From assembly GCA_964526285.1 (NCBI GenBank), contig CAZGIW010000006.1:1-64000 (forward strand): a stretch of 64,000 nt of DNA, read 5' to 3'. Every line of letters begins with the position of its first letter. Within the stretch, counting starts at the first letter, position 1. The notes below the pieces were generated by a model. It did not search any database, was not told the origin of the DNA, and worked only from the letters and a program-made list of their open reading frames with translations. This stretch comes from CAYMAZ01 sp964526285 (GTDB lineage Bacteria; Bacteroidota; Bacteroidia; Bacteroidales; DTU049). This document shows positions 43,029 through 51,544 of the stretch, piece by piece. The position numbers and the translations under genes are program-made.

Positions 43029-43907
43029 TTACATACTGATATTGTTGCTTGCCAAAAGTACACCTGCTTTAATAACAAACACAACAGGTAAAATTTCGAC
43101 GGTGCAAAAGTACAAAAAAAAGTAATATCCGTTATATTCTTTGAGTCCAATTGCTGAAATGAATCCTTTTGTTATTCTTATTACTTCATTAATAATGAAT
43201 AAGCCCCCTACAACATAATAAAGGGTGTCATTGGGAACATACAATGCAAATGGCAGCAAAACAAGCATAAAAAACAAGAACAATACATTGTGAAGCTGGA
43301 TAATGCGTAGTTGTTCCTGTGTTGACTGGTGGGAAGAAAAAACCCATGCAGCGGCTTGCATCAGGATGTAGCGTGTAAGATATAACAGAAAAATTCCGGA
43401 CAGATAAACAATATAGCGTATGATATTAAAATCATATTGTCTTGCTGAATAATTTTCCACAAACATGTCCAGTGCCAAAGCAAAAATCAGAAAAAAGGCA
43501 GGGGTTGTAAAAACAAAAAGACTATTTAACAATCCACTGATATCCCTAAGCCATAAACGAAGTTTTATCATTGATGTGAGCGACTCAAACAATTGTTTGA
43601 ACGATTTCCAGTAGGTTGTTTTTGCAATTACCACAAGTGTTGCAGCCACAAAAAGTATAAGTAACGGAAGGTAATTTGTGTTGTTCTTTTTTTCTACAAA
43701 ATGATGCTGCATAGAGCCTTTTTGTCTTATTTCTATACTGAAAATTTTTTCACGGAGACTTTGATAAAAAACACCTGTATCTGTTTGTGATTTTAGTCTG
43801 GGATTTGTTACAAATTCTGCAGGCACAAAATCTTCTTTCTGCCTCATAAGGTAAAGCAGAGAAACGCTGTTGGTGTCAGAAGGAATCTGTGTAGATTGAT
43901 TAATCAT
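43029..43907 (-). CDS. DUF4271-family membrane protein
   Basis: The 292-residue protein has a soluble N-terminus (about 1-90) and six or so membrane helices in the remainder (for example NYLPLLILFVAATLVVIAK, FVFTTPAFFLIFALAL, VLFLFFMLVLLPFALYV). DUF4271 is typically found beside hemD in Bacteroidota, as here with an 18-bp gap. Function is unknown. It is the first gene of its operon, with a minus-strand promoter box at 43931-43924. Confidence 0.85.
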   Translation of the reverse strand: MINQSTQIPSDTNSVSLLYLMRQKEDFVPAEFVTNPRLKSQTDTGVFYQSLREKIFSIEIRQKGSMQHHFVEKKNNTNYLPLLILFVAATLVVIAKTTYWKSFKQLFESLTSMIKLRLWLRDISGLLNSLFVFTTPAFFLIFALALDMFVENYSARQYDFNIIRYIVYLSGIFLLYLTRYILMQAAAWVFSSHQSTQEQLRIIQLHNVLFLFFMLVLLPFALYVPNDTLYYVVGGLFIINEVIRITKGFISAIGLKEYNGYYFFLYFCTVEILPVVFVIKAGVLLASNNISM

Positions 43908-43923
43908 GGTATATTGCAGATTG

Positions 43924-43931
43924 CAAAATTA
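43924..43931 (-). promoter_or_regulatory. promoter -7 box of the DUF4271-hemD-rnpA operon
   Basis: Minus-strand TAATTTTG (TAnnTTTG), 16 bases before the ATG at 43907. Confidence 0.6.
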
Positions 43932-43979
43932 CAAAAAATGATACGATTGTTGCAAAAGATTGATTTCTTTCAATGTATC

Positions 43980-45065
43980 CTAGATTCTTTTTTCAAATTT
44001 CTGATTTCTTTGTGCAGGTAAAAAACCGCTTTGAATAATGATTGACTCCATTTCTTCGATACTGAGTTTTGCCTTCAATCCTGTTGATGCAACCACATTT
44101 TCTTCAAGCATTATACTGCCCAAATCATTGGAGCCAGAATGTAATGCCACAGATGCGGTGTGTTTTCCAACGGTAAGCCACGATGCCTGAATGTTGGAGA
44201 TGTTGTGTAAGATTATTCTGCTCATGGCAATTATCTTCAGATATTCGTGGGCTGTGGTTTTGTATGCAGATGGAAATTTTTGCAAAAGTCTTGTGTTTCC
44301 TGGCTGAAAAGTCCATGGAATAAAAGAAACAAATCCTGGACCATCGCCTTTGTTTTCATCCTGGAGTTTGCGAATTTTTAGCAAATGCACAATGCGCTCT
44401 TCACTTGTTTCAATATGTCCGAACATCATGGTTGCTGTTGTTGATATTCCCAAAATATGGGCATGCCTCATCACTTCAAGCCATTGTTGAGAATTTGCTT
44501 TTAATGGTGACACAATACTTCGCACACGGTCAACCAGTATTTCTGCACCCCCACCGGGCAAACTGTCAAGACCTGCTTCCTGAAGCGCTTGCAATATATT
44601 GACAACTGGAAGGTTTTCTTTTTGGGAAAGATAAAAAATCTCCGAAGGACTTAGGGCATGGAGATAAATTCCTTCAAAGTGCTGTTTAAGATACTGAAAC
44701 AAATTTATGTAGAAATCAAGACCAAGATCAGGATGCATCCCTCCCTGCAGTAATACCTGATTGCCTCCTGCAGCAAACAATTCTTCAATTTTTGGAATGT
44801 AATCCTCTTGCTTAAGAATATATGCGTTCTTGTCACTGCGGCTGCAACAAAAACTACAAAAATCACAAAATGAAAAGCATACATTGGTGATATTGATGTT
44901 ACGGTCAATAATATAGGTCACTACTCCATCAGGATGTTTTCTTTTTCTGACTATATCAGCAGCAAGCATGAGCAAGGACAATGGCAAAACAGGAAGTCTC
45001 ATGGCTTCCTCATCAGAAAGAGGTTCATTTGCAGAAATCTTTTTAAGCAATACTGTTTCATTCAT
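43980..45065 (-). CDS. mqnC: cyclic dehypoxanthinyl futalosine synthase
   Basis: This radical-SAM enzyme forms the spiro intermediate in the futalosine route to menaquinone. The cluster motif CFSFCDFC gives Cys63, Cys67 and Cys70. DRNINITNVC, GGMHPDLGLDFY, LDSLPGGGAEILVDRVR, MMFGHIETSEERI and IPWTFQPGNT match MqnC rather than MqnE. The length is 361 residues. The other mqn genes are not in the window. An upstream minus-strand TAATTTTG (45093-45086) is its promoter box. Confidence 0.93.
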   Translation of the reverse strand: MNETVLLKKISANEPLSDEEAMRLPVLPLSLLMLAADIVRKRKHPDGVVTYIIDRNINITNVCFSFCDFCSFCCSRSDKNAYILKQEDYIPKIEELFAAGGNQVLLQGGMHPDLGLDFYINLFQYLKQHFEGIYLHALSPSEIFYLSQKENLPVVNILQALQEAGLDSLPGGGAEILVDRVRSIVSPLKANSQQWLEVMRHAHILGISTTATMMFGHIETSEERIVHLLKIRKLQDENKGDGPGFVSFIPWTFQPGNTRLLQKFPSAYKTTAHEYLKIIAMSRIILHNISNIQASWLTVGKHTASVALHSGSNDLGSIMLEENVVASTGLKAKLSIEEMESIIIQSGFLPAQRNQKFEKRI

Positions 45066-45085
45066 AAGAAATGTGCTTCAAATGA

Positions 45086-45093
45086 CAAAATTA
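45086..45093 (-). promoter_or_regulatory. promoter -7 box of mqnC
   Basis: Minus-strand TAATTTTG (TAnnTTTG), 20 bases upstream of the ATG. Confidence 0.6.
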
Positions 45094-45156
45094 CAAAACT
45101 ATTCTGTCTGTTCTAAAGGGGGAAGTCAAATTTGACGTAAAAAGGGTTTTTCTCTC

Positions 45157-45185
45157 TTTGTGGACAATTTTTTTTTGTAATTTTG
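45157..45185 (+). promoter_or_regulatory. promoter of metK
   Basis: TTTG (45157-45160) and TAATTTTG (45178-45185) are spaced 17 bp apart. The in-frame TTG at 45183 is the tail of this box. I see no SAM riboswitch in the short leader. Confidence 0.7.
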
Positions 45186-45212
45186 CAAACTCAAATAATA
45201 AATACACATATT

Positions 45213-46514
45213 ATGTCTTACTTTTTTACTTCAGAGTCTGTTTCAGAAGGTCATCCTGACAAAGTATCAGATCAAATCAGTGATGCATTACTGGACGAAT
45301 TTTTAAAAATTGATCCTTCTTCAAAAGTTGCTTGCGAAACTCTTGTAACAACCGGGTTGGTTGTGCTTGCCGGTGAAGTGAGAACAAATGGTTATGTTGA
45401 AGTGCAGGATGTGGCACGTCATGTTATTGAGGAAATTGGATACACAAAACCAGAATATCGTTTTGATGCCAAATCTTGTGGTATCATTTCATCCATTCAT
45501 GAACAAAGCGGCGATATTTTTCAGGGTGTTGCACGCACAAGCCCCGAAGATCAGGGTGCTGGCGATCAAGGGATGATGTTCGGTTATGCTTGCCGTGAAA
45601 TGGACAACTTTATGCCCATGCCAATAGAATTATCTCACATGATTTTACAGGAATTGGCTGCAATTAGAAAAGAAGGTAAAGAAATGACATATTTGCGCCC
45701 TGATTCCAAAAGTCAGGTTACAATTGAATATGACAATAACCACAATCCGCTTCGAATTGATACAATTGTTGTATCAACTCAGCATGATGACTTTGGTTCT
45801 GAAGACAGAATGCAAACTGTAATTACAAAAGATATTGAAGAAATTGTTATTCCACGGTTGATGAAGGTTTTACCTGAAAGAGTAAAACTCTTGTTTAAAG
45901 GAGACTTTAAACTTTTTGTTAACCCAACAGGCAAGTTTGTAATTGGTGGACCTCATGGAGATGCAGGTCTTACAGGAAGAAAGATTATTGTTGATACATA
46001 TGGAGGAAGAGGAGCACATGGTGGTGGGGCTTTCTCGGGAAAAGATTCTTCAAAGGTTGACCGTTCTGCAGCCTATGCAATGAGACATATTGCTAAAAAT
46101 ATGGTTGCCGCAGGAATTGCTGACGAAGTTCTTGTTCAGGTCTCATACGCAATTGGTATTGCAAAACCGATGAATGTTTATGTTAACACCAATGGAACGG
46201 CAAAGGTAAAAGATGATAACGGAAACCTCTTTCCTGATAGCAAAATTGCAGAAATAATTCAGGAAAATTTTGATTTCAGACCATATAGTATCATAAAAAG
46301 ATTTGGATTAAAAAATCCAATTTTTAGGCACACTGCTGCTTATGGACATTTTGGTCGTGATCATTACTCCAAAGAAGTTGAAGTGTATTATCAGGATGAA
46401 TCTACCTATGAAAAAACTGAAAACGGAAAAGTGAAGTATTTTAAAAATGTTGACTTTTTTGCATGGGAAAAACTTGATGCAGTTGATAAATTGAAACAAC
46501 TGTTCAAATTATAA
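45213..46514 (+). CDS. metK: S-adenosylmethionine synthetase
   Basis: MetK makes SAM from methionine and ATP. The 433-residue protein opens MSYFFTSESVSEGHPDKVSDQ (first 20 residues plus one) and includes DQGAGDQGMMFGYA (ATP-binding hexapeptide region), GGPHGDAGLTGRKIIVDTYGG and GGGAFSGKDSSKVDRSAAY. It is longer than the E. coli enzyme by an internal insertion (roughly residues 125-165) common in Bacteroidota. The start is ATG 45213, not the TTG at 45183 within the promoter. Its product feeds TrmB and MqnC chemistry. Confidence 0.97.
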   Translation: MSYFFTSESVSEGHPDKVSDQISDALLDEFLKIDPSSKVACETLVTTGLVVLAGEVRTNGYVEVQDVARHVIEEIGYTKPEYRFDAKSCGIISSIHEQSGDIFQGVARTSPEDQGAGDQGMMFGYACREMDNFMPMPIELSHMILQELAAIRKEGKEMTYLRPDSKSQVTIEYDNNHNPLRIDTIVVSTQHDDFGSEDRMQTVITKDIEEIVIPRLMKVLPERVKLLFKGDFKLFVNPTGKFVIGGPHGDAGLTGRKIIVDTYGGRGAHGGGAFSGKDSSKVDRSAAYAMRHIAKNMVAAGIADEVLVQVSYAIGIAKPMNVYVNTNGTAKVKDDNGNLFPDSKIAEIIQENFDFRPYSIIKRFGLKNPIFRHTAAYGHFGRDHYSKEVEVYYQDESTYEKTENGKVKYFKNVDFFAWEKLDAVDKLKQLFKL

Positions 46515-46521
46515 TTTTTTG

Positions 46522-46965
46522 TTATCTCCTTTTTTTAAAAAACTCTTTCAACAGTTCTGAGGCTTCTTTCTCCATTACCCCTTTTATTAGGTTGGTTTTT
46601 GGATGAAGCATTTTTTTGCTGACTGTAGTAAATCCTTTTTTTGGATCTGATGCTCCCCAAACAATCTTTCCAATTTGAGCCCATCCCGAAGCACAAGCGC
46701 ACATTGAACAAGGCTCGAGGGTAACATAAAGCACACAGTCCTGAAGATATTTTGAACCAAGATGATTGGCTGCTGCAGTAATGGCCAGCATTTCAGCATG
46801 GGCTGTTACATCCTGAAGTGTTTCTGTCATATTATGTGCGCGTGCAATGATGGTCTTGTCAGCAACCACTACAGCTCCAACAGGAACTTCGTCTTTTTGA
46901 AAAGCTTCATTCGCCTGCTTTAGTGCCTCTTTCATGAAATATGTGTCGTCAAACTCAATGAGCAT
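46522..46965 (-). CDS. tadA: tRNA-specific adenosine deaminase / nucleoside deaminase
   Basis: The 147-residue protein has the cytidine-deaminase-fold zinc motifs HAE (His56, Glu58) and PCSMC (Cys86, Cys89). The length and the N-terminal MKEALKQANEAFQKDEVPVGAVVV fit TadA, which converts A34 to inosine in tRNA-Arg. Guanine deaminases share this fold, so substrate is moderately sure. It ends 7 bp from the convergent metK and follows the unknown protein gene by 3 bp. Confidence 0.88.
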   Translation of the reverse strand: MLIEFDDTYFMKEALKQANEAFQKDEVPVGAVVVADKTIIARAHNMTETLQDVTAHAEMLAITAAANHLGSKYLQDCVLYVTLEPCSMCACASGWAQIGKIVWGASDPKKGFTTVSKKMLHPKTNLIKGVMEKEASELLKEFFKKRR

Positions 46966-46968
46966 GGT

Positions 46969-47817
46969 TTATTTCCCTTTAATCTTGTTTCTGAGTGTTT
47001 TGAAAAAATCATCTTTTCGTGGCTGATGAAGACCGTCATGTGTGATTCGCATCTCATAATGATTCTGTAAATCAACCGCATATTGTTTTGTTTCTTCGTC
47101 TTCCGATTGCATCAATTCATTTATGTAGGGAAGAATATTGTGATTGAGCATGGCATTGACAGAAATTGTAGAATAATCACTTCTTCCCAAAGGATTTTTG
47201 TTTTGATTGATTTCTGGTTTGCCGTTTTCAGCAAAATAATCAAGAATCAAAATTTCAGGTGCTATTTTTTTAATTCGTCTTGATCCCCGTTTTTCATTTC
47301 TCCAGGGGTTCTCGTTTGGTTTCATCTGCTCAATGAGAAAATCCCGCTTCCATATTGAAGCCTGATGAGACATGAGATATGATGATTCTTTGATATTAAC
47401 ACGTGATACGTTAAAACCTTCTATAAACAAATTCAGAGGAATTGTTTTGTAAACTGAAGAACTGTGTAATTTTGTTAAGACTGTCCCTTTTGATTTTATA
47501 AAATCAAATAACTCAATAAAAAATTTACCGTTAACTGGCTTGTTTAGCCACATGTCTTCCTGGAAATACAAGAGGTAATCTTCAGGAATATGATCTTTAC
47601 ATAAAATTCTCAGGCGATCTGACCATTGGCCTTTTCCGGAATGAATGTTTTTGAATCCTTCAATTTGAACTTCTTTATCTTCAGTTGCAAAATAATAGTT
47701 AAGGGGTATATCAAAATCCCAGTATTTTTTAAAAAAATATGCAAACCCACGAAATAAAAATTCATATCTGTCGCAAGCGTGAACAAGTATTGCAAAGGAA
47801 GGATTTGAAGTGCTCAT
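46969..47817 (-). CDS. putative glycosyltransferase-like protein
   Basis: The 282-residue cytoplasmic protein is not assigned to a named family. The opening SFAILVHACDRYEFLFRGF and the segment DYLLYFQEDMWLNKPV look like a GT-A nucleotide-sugar fold with an ED metal site, and the size fits. The C-terminus is basic. It is probably co-transcribed with tadA. Confidence 0.6.
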   Translation of the reverse strand: MSTSNPSFAILVHACDRYEFLFRGFAYFFKKYWDFDIPLNYYFATEDKEVQIEGFKNIHSGKGQWSDRLRILCKDHIPEDYLLYFQEDMWLNKPVNGKFFIELFDFIKSKGTVLTKLHSSSVYKTIPLNLFIEGFNVSRVNIKESSYLMSHQASIWKRDFLIEQMKPNENPWRNEKRGSRRIKKIAPEILILDYFAENGKPEINQNKNPLGRSDYSTISVNAMLNHNILPYINELMQSEDEETKQYAVDLQNHYEMRITHDGLHQPRKDDFFKTLRNKIKGK

Positions 47818-47848
47818 GAATGTAATAACAGCAAATTGTTAAAAATAA

Positions 47849-48253
47849 CTAGTCTTTTCCGGGAAGGTCAATGTCATCTCTTACAATATATACTTCAGGA
47901 TAATGGTCAATAATTTGTTGTCTGAAGCACTCAGCCTCAATGCGGGTTCTGAAATTTCCAACCCTGACTAAATAATAGGGAGTATTGAAAATTAAATATG
48001 CTTTTATATGAGGATATCTGCCCATAAAACGAGAACGCTCATTCATTGCTCCACTTTTTGAGCCGGTACCTGATGCTGAAAAAATGTGTACGCGGTATCC
48101 GTTAATGGTTTCCTGAACTTCATTATAATAAATGTGTTTCTCCACTAACTGGTCTATTCCACTTTCATTTTTAATGGTAACATTTTCCGGTTGTGCCAAA
48201 AGAGAAAATGGGAGTGTTGAAATGAGCCCTAAAAAGATAATGATGATTCTCAT
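47849..48253 (-). CDS. secreted SPOR-domain protein
   Basis: The 134-residue protein has a signal peptide (LLA|QPEN) and one SPOR domain (about 50-130: GYRVHIFSASGTGSK, YLVRVGNFRTRIEAECFRQQI, VYIVRDDIDLPG). It likely binds septal peptidoglycan in the periplasm. A minus-strand promoter box TAAATTTG (48276-48269) precedes it. Confidence 0.88.
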   Translation of the reverse strand: MRIIIIFLGLISTLPFSLLAQPENVTIKNESGIDQLVEKHIYYNEVQETINGYRVHIFSASGTGSKSGAMNERSRFMGRYPHIKAYLIFNTPYYLVRVGNFRTRIEAECFRQQIIDHYPEVYIVRDDIDLPGKD

Positions 48254-48268
48254 GTTTGATTCTTTATG

Positions 48269-48276
48269 TACAAATT
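48269..48276 (-). promoter_or_regulatory. promoter -7 box of the SPOR gene
   Basis: Minus-strand TAAATTTG (TAnnTTTG); its first base is the last base of the upstream kinase gene. Confidence 0.5.
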
Positions 48277-49253
48277 TACGACATTTCAGGATATAACATT
48301 GTAAAAATATTTTTCCAGGAATCTTCGTTTATTTTTGCACCAATTTCACGAATTACGTGTCCAGCAAGAATTGAGCCATATCTTCCGCATTCTTTCATCT
48401 CTTCTCCCTGTATCAAACCGTATAAAAATCCGGCTGCATATAAATCTCCTGCACCAGTTGTGTCAAGACATGCAGATGGAAGAGCCTCAATTTTTGTAAC
48501 AGTTTTTCTGTCAAAAACAAGCGACCCGTTAGCGCCTGTTTTTACTATTGAAAGGGGAACCATTTCTCCCATTGCAATAACTGCTTGCTCAGGGTTCTCC
48601 CCAGTCAGTGCCATGGCCTCTTCTTCATTGGCAAATAAAATATCCACTTTTTTAGGTATGAGATGTTTCAAAAAATCAAGATGCTGTTCCACAACATTAT
48701 AGCTTGCAAGATCAAGTGATACATGAACACTGTTGGCAATGGCCTGTTGAACAGATTGTTCTATTAACTCATAATTCTGAAGCAAATATCCTTCAATATG
48801 AACAACTTTATAATTTGTAAATGTATATTCATGAATGTGCGAAGCGCTCAGCTCGACAGCTGCACCCAAATATGTGGCAAATGTGCGTTCACCATCAGGG
48901 GTAACCAGGGCAATTGCTCTTCCTGAATCTGTTGAGGAATAATTTATATGCGGGATTACTTCATTTTTTTCAAAATCTGAAATAAAATGCTCTCCCCAGG
49001 TATCTTTACCCAGACTTCCCAAAAATCCCGTTTGAACTCCAAGTCTGGCCAATCCGTTGATGGTATTGGCCGCAGAACCACCACTGGTGATTCGGGTGGG
49101 ATATTGCATCGCAGCTTTCATTATTGAGTCTGAAACTGCTTTGTCAACCAACTGCATACTGCCTTTGGGCAAATTATGTTTTGTTAGAAAAGTATCGTCA
49201 GGAAGTTGAACCATAATGTCAACAAGGGCGTTGCCAATTCCGAGTACGTTCAT
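48276..49253 (-). CDS. PfkB-family (adenosine/ribokinase-like) sugar or nucleoside kinase
   Basis: From ATG 49253 the product is 325 residues: MNVLGIGNALVDIMV, GGSAANTINGLARLG (substrate loop) and DTTGAGDLYAAGFLYG with the catalytic Asp. These are PfkB signatures. The closest fit from memory is the adenosine-kinase-like group of Bacteroidota, but the substrate cannot be fixed. The frame to 49328 overlaps the preceding gene and is rejected. It lies 40 bp after the lipoprotein gene. Confidence 0.9.
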   Translation of the reverse strand: MNVLGIGNALVDIMVQLPDDTFLTKHNLPKGSMQLVDKAVSDSIMKAAMQYPTRITSGGSAANTINGLARLGVQTGFLGSLGKDTWGEHFISDFEKNEVIPHINYSSTDSGRAIALVTPDGERTFATYLGAAVELSASHIHEYTFTNYKVVHIEGYLLQNYELIEQSVQQAIANSVHVSLDLASYNVVEQHLDFLKHLIPKKVDILFANEEEAMALTGENPEQAVIAMGEMVPLSIVKTGANGSLVFDRKTVTKIEALPSACLDTTGAGDLYAAGFLYGLIQGEEMKECGRYGSILAGHVIREIGAKINEDSWKNIFTMLYPEMS

Positions 49254-49293
49254 AGTTTGTTTGGTTAATATTTTTTTAAATAAGCAGTATTGT

Positions 49294-49917
49294 CTAGAAA
49301 TAGGGAGTAAACATTCTAACCATAACAAGTTTGCCGTTCATATTGAAATCACTTTCTGTAAGAGAAATGGTTTCTCCGGGTTGCATCAGTTTGTCATCAC
49401 CTCCTGTATAGGCTTTTGGATCAATAAAAAACTGAACATCAGGCATGGCAGAAGTTTCAGCTACAAAATGATATCCGTAAGGAGTAAACCACAAATTCAA
49501 ATCAGAGTAGGCAGTCTTAAACTCTTTTATTGAAGAACCCACCCCAATGCTTTCTTCTGTTTTAAAATCGGAAGACATGACCTGTATTTCCCATATAACA
49601 CCACCGCCTTTACGTTGTTGTGACACAAAGAACCCAAGCAATGTGGTATTGTTTTTTTTGATAAACCATTGTGTGTCCTGCATGCCTTCACCCACATCAA
49701 CCAATTCAGAGCTCATGGTCATTTCATCTTCCAGTTGAATATCATCTTTTTGTTGTCCCAACTTTACAAATCCTGCTGAATTTGATGTAATAAGCCATTG
49801 TTGTGCTGTTACTTCAGTTTCCCCATTGCCATGGTCATGATTACAATCCTTGTGTCCGCCACATGAAATGAATATTATGGCCATCACGAAATAAATAAAT
49901 ACATGTTTTAAGTTCAT
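49294..49917 (-). CDS. lipoprotein of unknown function
   Basis: The 207-residue protein has a lipobox (IIFISC) directly followed by a Cys/His-rich stretch (GGHKDCNHDHGNG) that could bind metal. The rest is beta-rich (WFIKKNNTTLLGFFVS, GGGVIWEIQVMSS, LNLWFTPYGYHF). No family is recognised. A minus-strand TAATTTTG box (49937-49930) precedes it, and it probably heads a two-gene unit with the PfkB kinase. Confidence 0.78.
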   Translation of the reverse strand: MNLKHVFIYFVMAIIFISCGGHKDCNHDHGNGETEVTAQQWLITSNSAGFVKLGQQKDDIQLEDEMTMSSELVDVGEGMQDTQWFIKKNNTTLLGFFVSQQRKGGGVIWEIQVMSSDFKTEESIGVGSSIKEFKTAYSDLNLWFTPYGYHFVAETSAMPDVQFFIDPKAYTGGDDKLMQPGETISLTESDFNMNGKLVMVRMFTPYF

Positions 49918-49929
49918 AGTTTTTTTTTA

Positions 49930-49937
49930 CAAAATTA
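49930..49937 (-). promoter_or_regulatory. promoter -7 box of the lipoprotein-kinase unit
   Basis: Minus-strand TAATTTTG (TAnnTTTG), 12 bases before the ATG. Confidence 0.55.
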
Positions 49938-49999
49938 GTAAACTTGAACGAAAAGAGAATAAAAAATCCATAACTTTAAGTTGTTATATTTGTCACATC

Positions 50000-50028
50000 T
50001 TTGTTCAGAAAAACTTTTTGTAATTTCG
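50000..50028 (+). promoter_or_regulatory. candidate promoter of cysS
   Basis: TTTG (50000-50003) and TAATTTCG (50021-50028, one mismatch to TAnnTTTG) are spaced 17 bp apart. Confidence 0.45.
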
Positions 50029-50037
50029 CAATGATTT

Positions 50038-51531
50038 ATGATGAAAAGTATTGCGATGAAAGAACAACTGAAAGTACACAACTCCATTTCAGGGAAAAAA
50101 GAAGCATTTGAACCCATAGCTCCTCCTCATGTGGGCATGTATGTTTGTGGCCCCACTGTGTATGGAGATCCACACCTGGGTCATGCCCGGCCTGCCATTA
50201 CATTTGATGTGGTTTTTCGTTTTTTGCGTTTTTTGGGATATAAGGTTCGATATGTAAGAAATATTACCGATGTAGGGCATCTGGAGCATGACAGTGATGA
50301 TGGAGAAGACAAAATTCAGAAAAAAGCACGTATTGAACAACTGGAACCAATGGAAGTGGCTCAATACTATACCAACCGATATGTTGAGTTTATGAACAGG
50401 CTCAATGTACTTCACCCCAGTATTGAACCCAGGGCATCAGGACACATTATTGAGCAAATTGATCTCGTTCAGTCCATTTTGAAGGCAGGTTATGCTTATG
50501 AATCAAATGGATCAGTGTATTTTGATGTAAAAAAATACAGTGAGAAATACCATTATGGAAAATTATCAGGCCGTAAGCTTGAAGATCTGCTTGAAAACAC
50601 AAGAGTACTGGATGGCCAGGATGAAAAGCGGTTTTCTGCTGATTTTGCCCTCTGGAAAAAAGCAACTCCTGAGCATATTATGAAATGGAATTCACCCTGG
50701 GGGATTGGTTTCCCTGGGTGGCACCTTGAATGTTCAGCCATGGGAATGAAATATCTGGGCGAACATTTTGATATTCATGGGGGTGGAATGGACCTTCTGT
50801 TTCCTCATCATGAATCTGAAATTGCTCAATGCGTTGCAGGAACTGGTCATGAACCGGCCAAATATTGGTTACACAATAATATGATTACCATCAATGGACA
50901 AAAGATGGGCAAGTCTTTGGGAAATTTTATTACTCTTGAGGAACTTTTTTCCGGTTCACATCATTTGCTGGAGCAGGAATATAATCCAATGACCATTAGG
51001 TTTTTTATCCTTCAGGCTCATTACAGAAGTACTCTGGATTTTTCCAACCATGCCCTTCAATCTGCTCAAAAAGCATATCAGCGACTTACTGATGCAGCAA
51101 AAAAACTGACAACTCTGAAGGCTACAGAAACGGATCAGAATATTAACAGAGTGGAACAACTTGTCGATGCTGTTCACAAAGCTCTGCTTGATGACTTTAA
51201 TTCTCCAGTGGCTTTAGCTCAATTATTTGAAGCATCCAAATTAATTAATCAGGCTGTTGAAGAAAAAATTACCATGGGTAATAAAGAGATAGAAGCACTT
51301 CATTATTTGTTTGGAAATATATTTACTGAGGTGCTTGGACTTCAACTGCAGGAAACACAGTGCAGCGCAAAGGATATGACTGCTCAATTAATGAATCTGA
51401 TGTTGGAAGTGAGAAACCAGAGTAAAACTGATAAAAATTATGCAATGTCTGATTATATTCGCAATGAACTGGATAAAATCGGCGTTGTAGTGAAAGACAC
51501 AAAAGATGGTGCCACATGGGATTTAAAATAA
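50038..51531 (+). CDS. cysS: cysteinyl-tRNA synthetase
   Basis: The class I synthetase has HLGH (46-49) as its HIGH motif, KMGKS (289-293) as KMSKS, and the zinc-ligand regions MYVCGPTVYGDP and WHLECSAMG. The length is 497 residues. Three nearby ATGs (50038, 50041, 50056) are possible; 50056 (MKEQLKVHNS) best matches the family N-terminus. The M28 glutaminyl-cyclase-like gene follows 13 bp later. Confidence 0.96.
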   Translation: MMKSIAMKEQLKVHNSISGKKEAFEPIAPPHVGMYVCGPTVYGDPHLGHARPAITFDVVFRFLRFLGYKVRYVRNITDVGHLEHDSDDGEDKIQKKARIEQLEPMEVAQYYTNRYVEFMNRLNVLHPSIEPRASGHIIEQIDLVQSILKAGYAYESNGSVYFDVKKYSEKYHYGKLSGRKLEDLLENTRVLDGQDEKRFSADFALWKKATPEHIMKWNSPWGIGFPGWHLECSAMGMKYLGEHFDIHGGGMDLLFPHHESEIAQCVAGTGHEPAKYWLHNNMITINGQKMGKSLGNFITLEELFSGSHHLLEQEYNPMTIRFFILQAHYRSTLDFSNHALQSAQKAYQRLTDAAKKLTTLKATETDQNINRVEQLVDAVHKALLDDFNSPVALAQLFEASKLINQAVEEKITMGNKEIEALHYLFGNIFTEVLGLQLQETQCSAKDMTAQLMNLMLEVRNQSKTDKNYAMSDYIRNELDKIGVVVKDTKDGATWDLK

Positions 51532-51544
51532 GATTTGAAAACAT

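Noticed and set aside
45066..45212. SAM riboswitch upstream of metK
   Set aside because: Only about 20 bases separate the promoter from the ATG, and no aptamer-like helices are visible.
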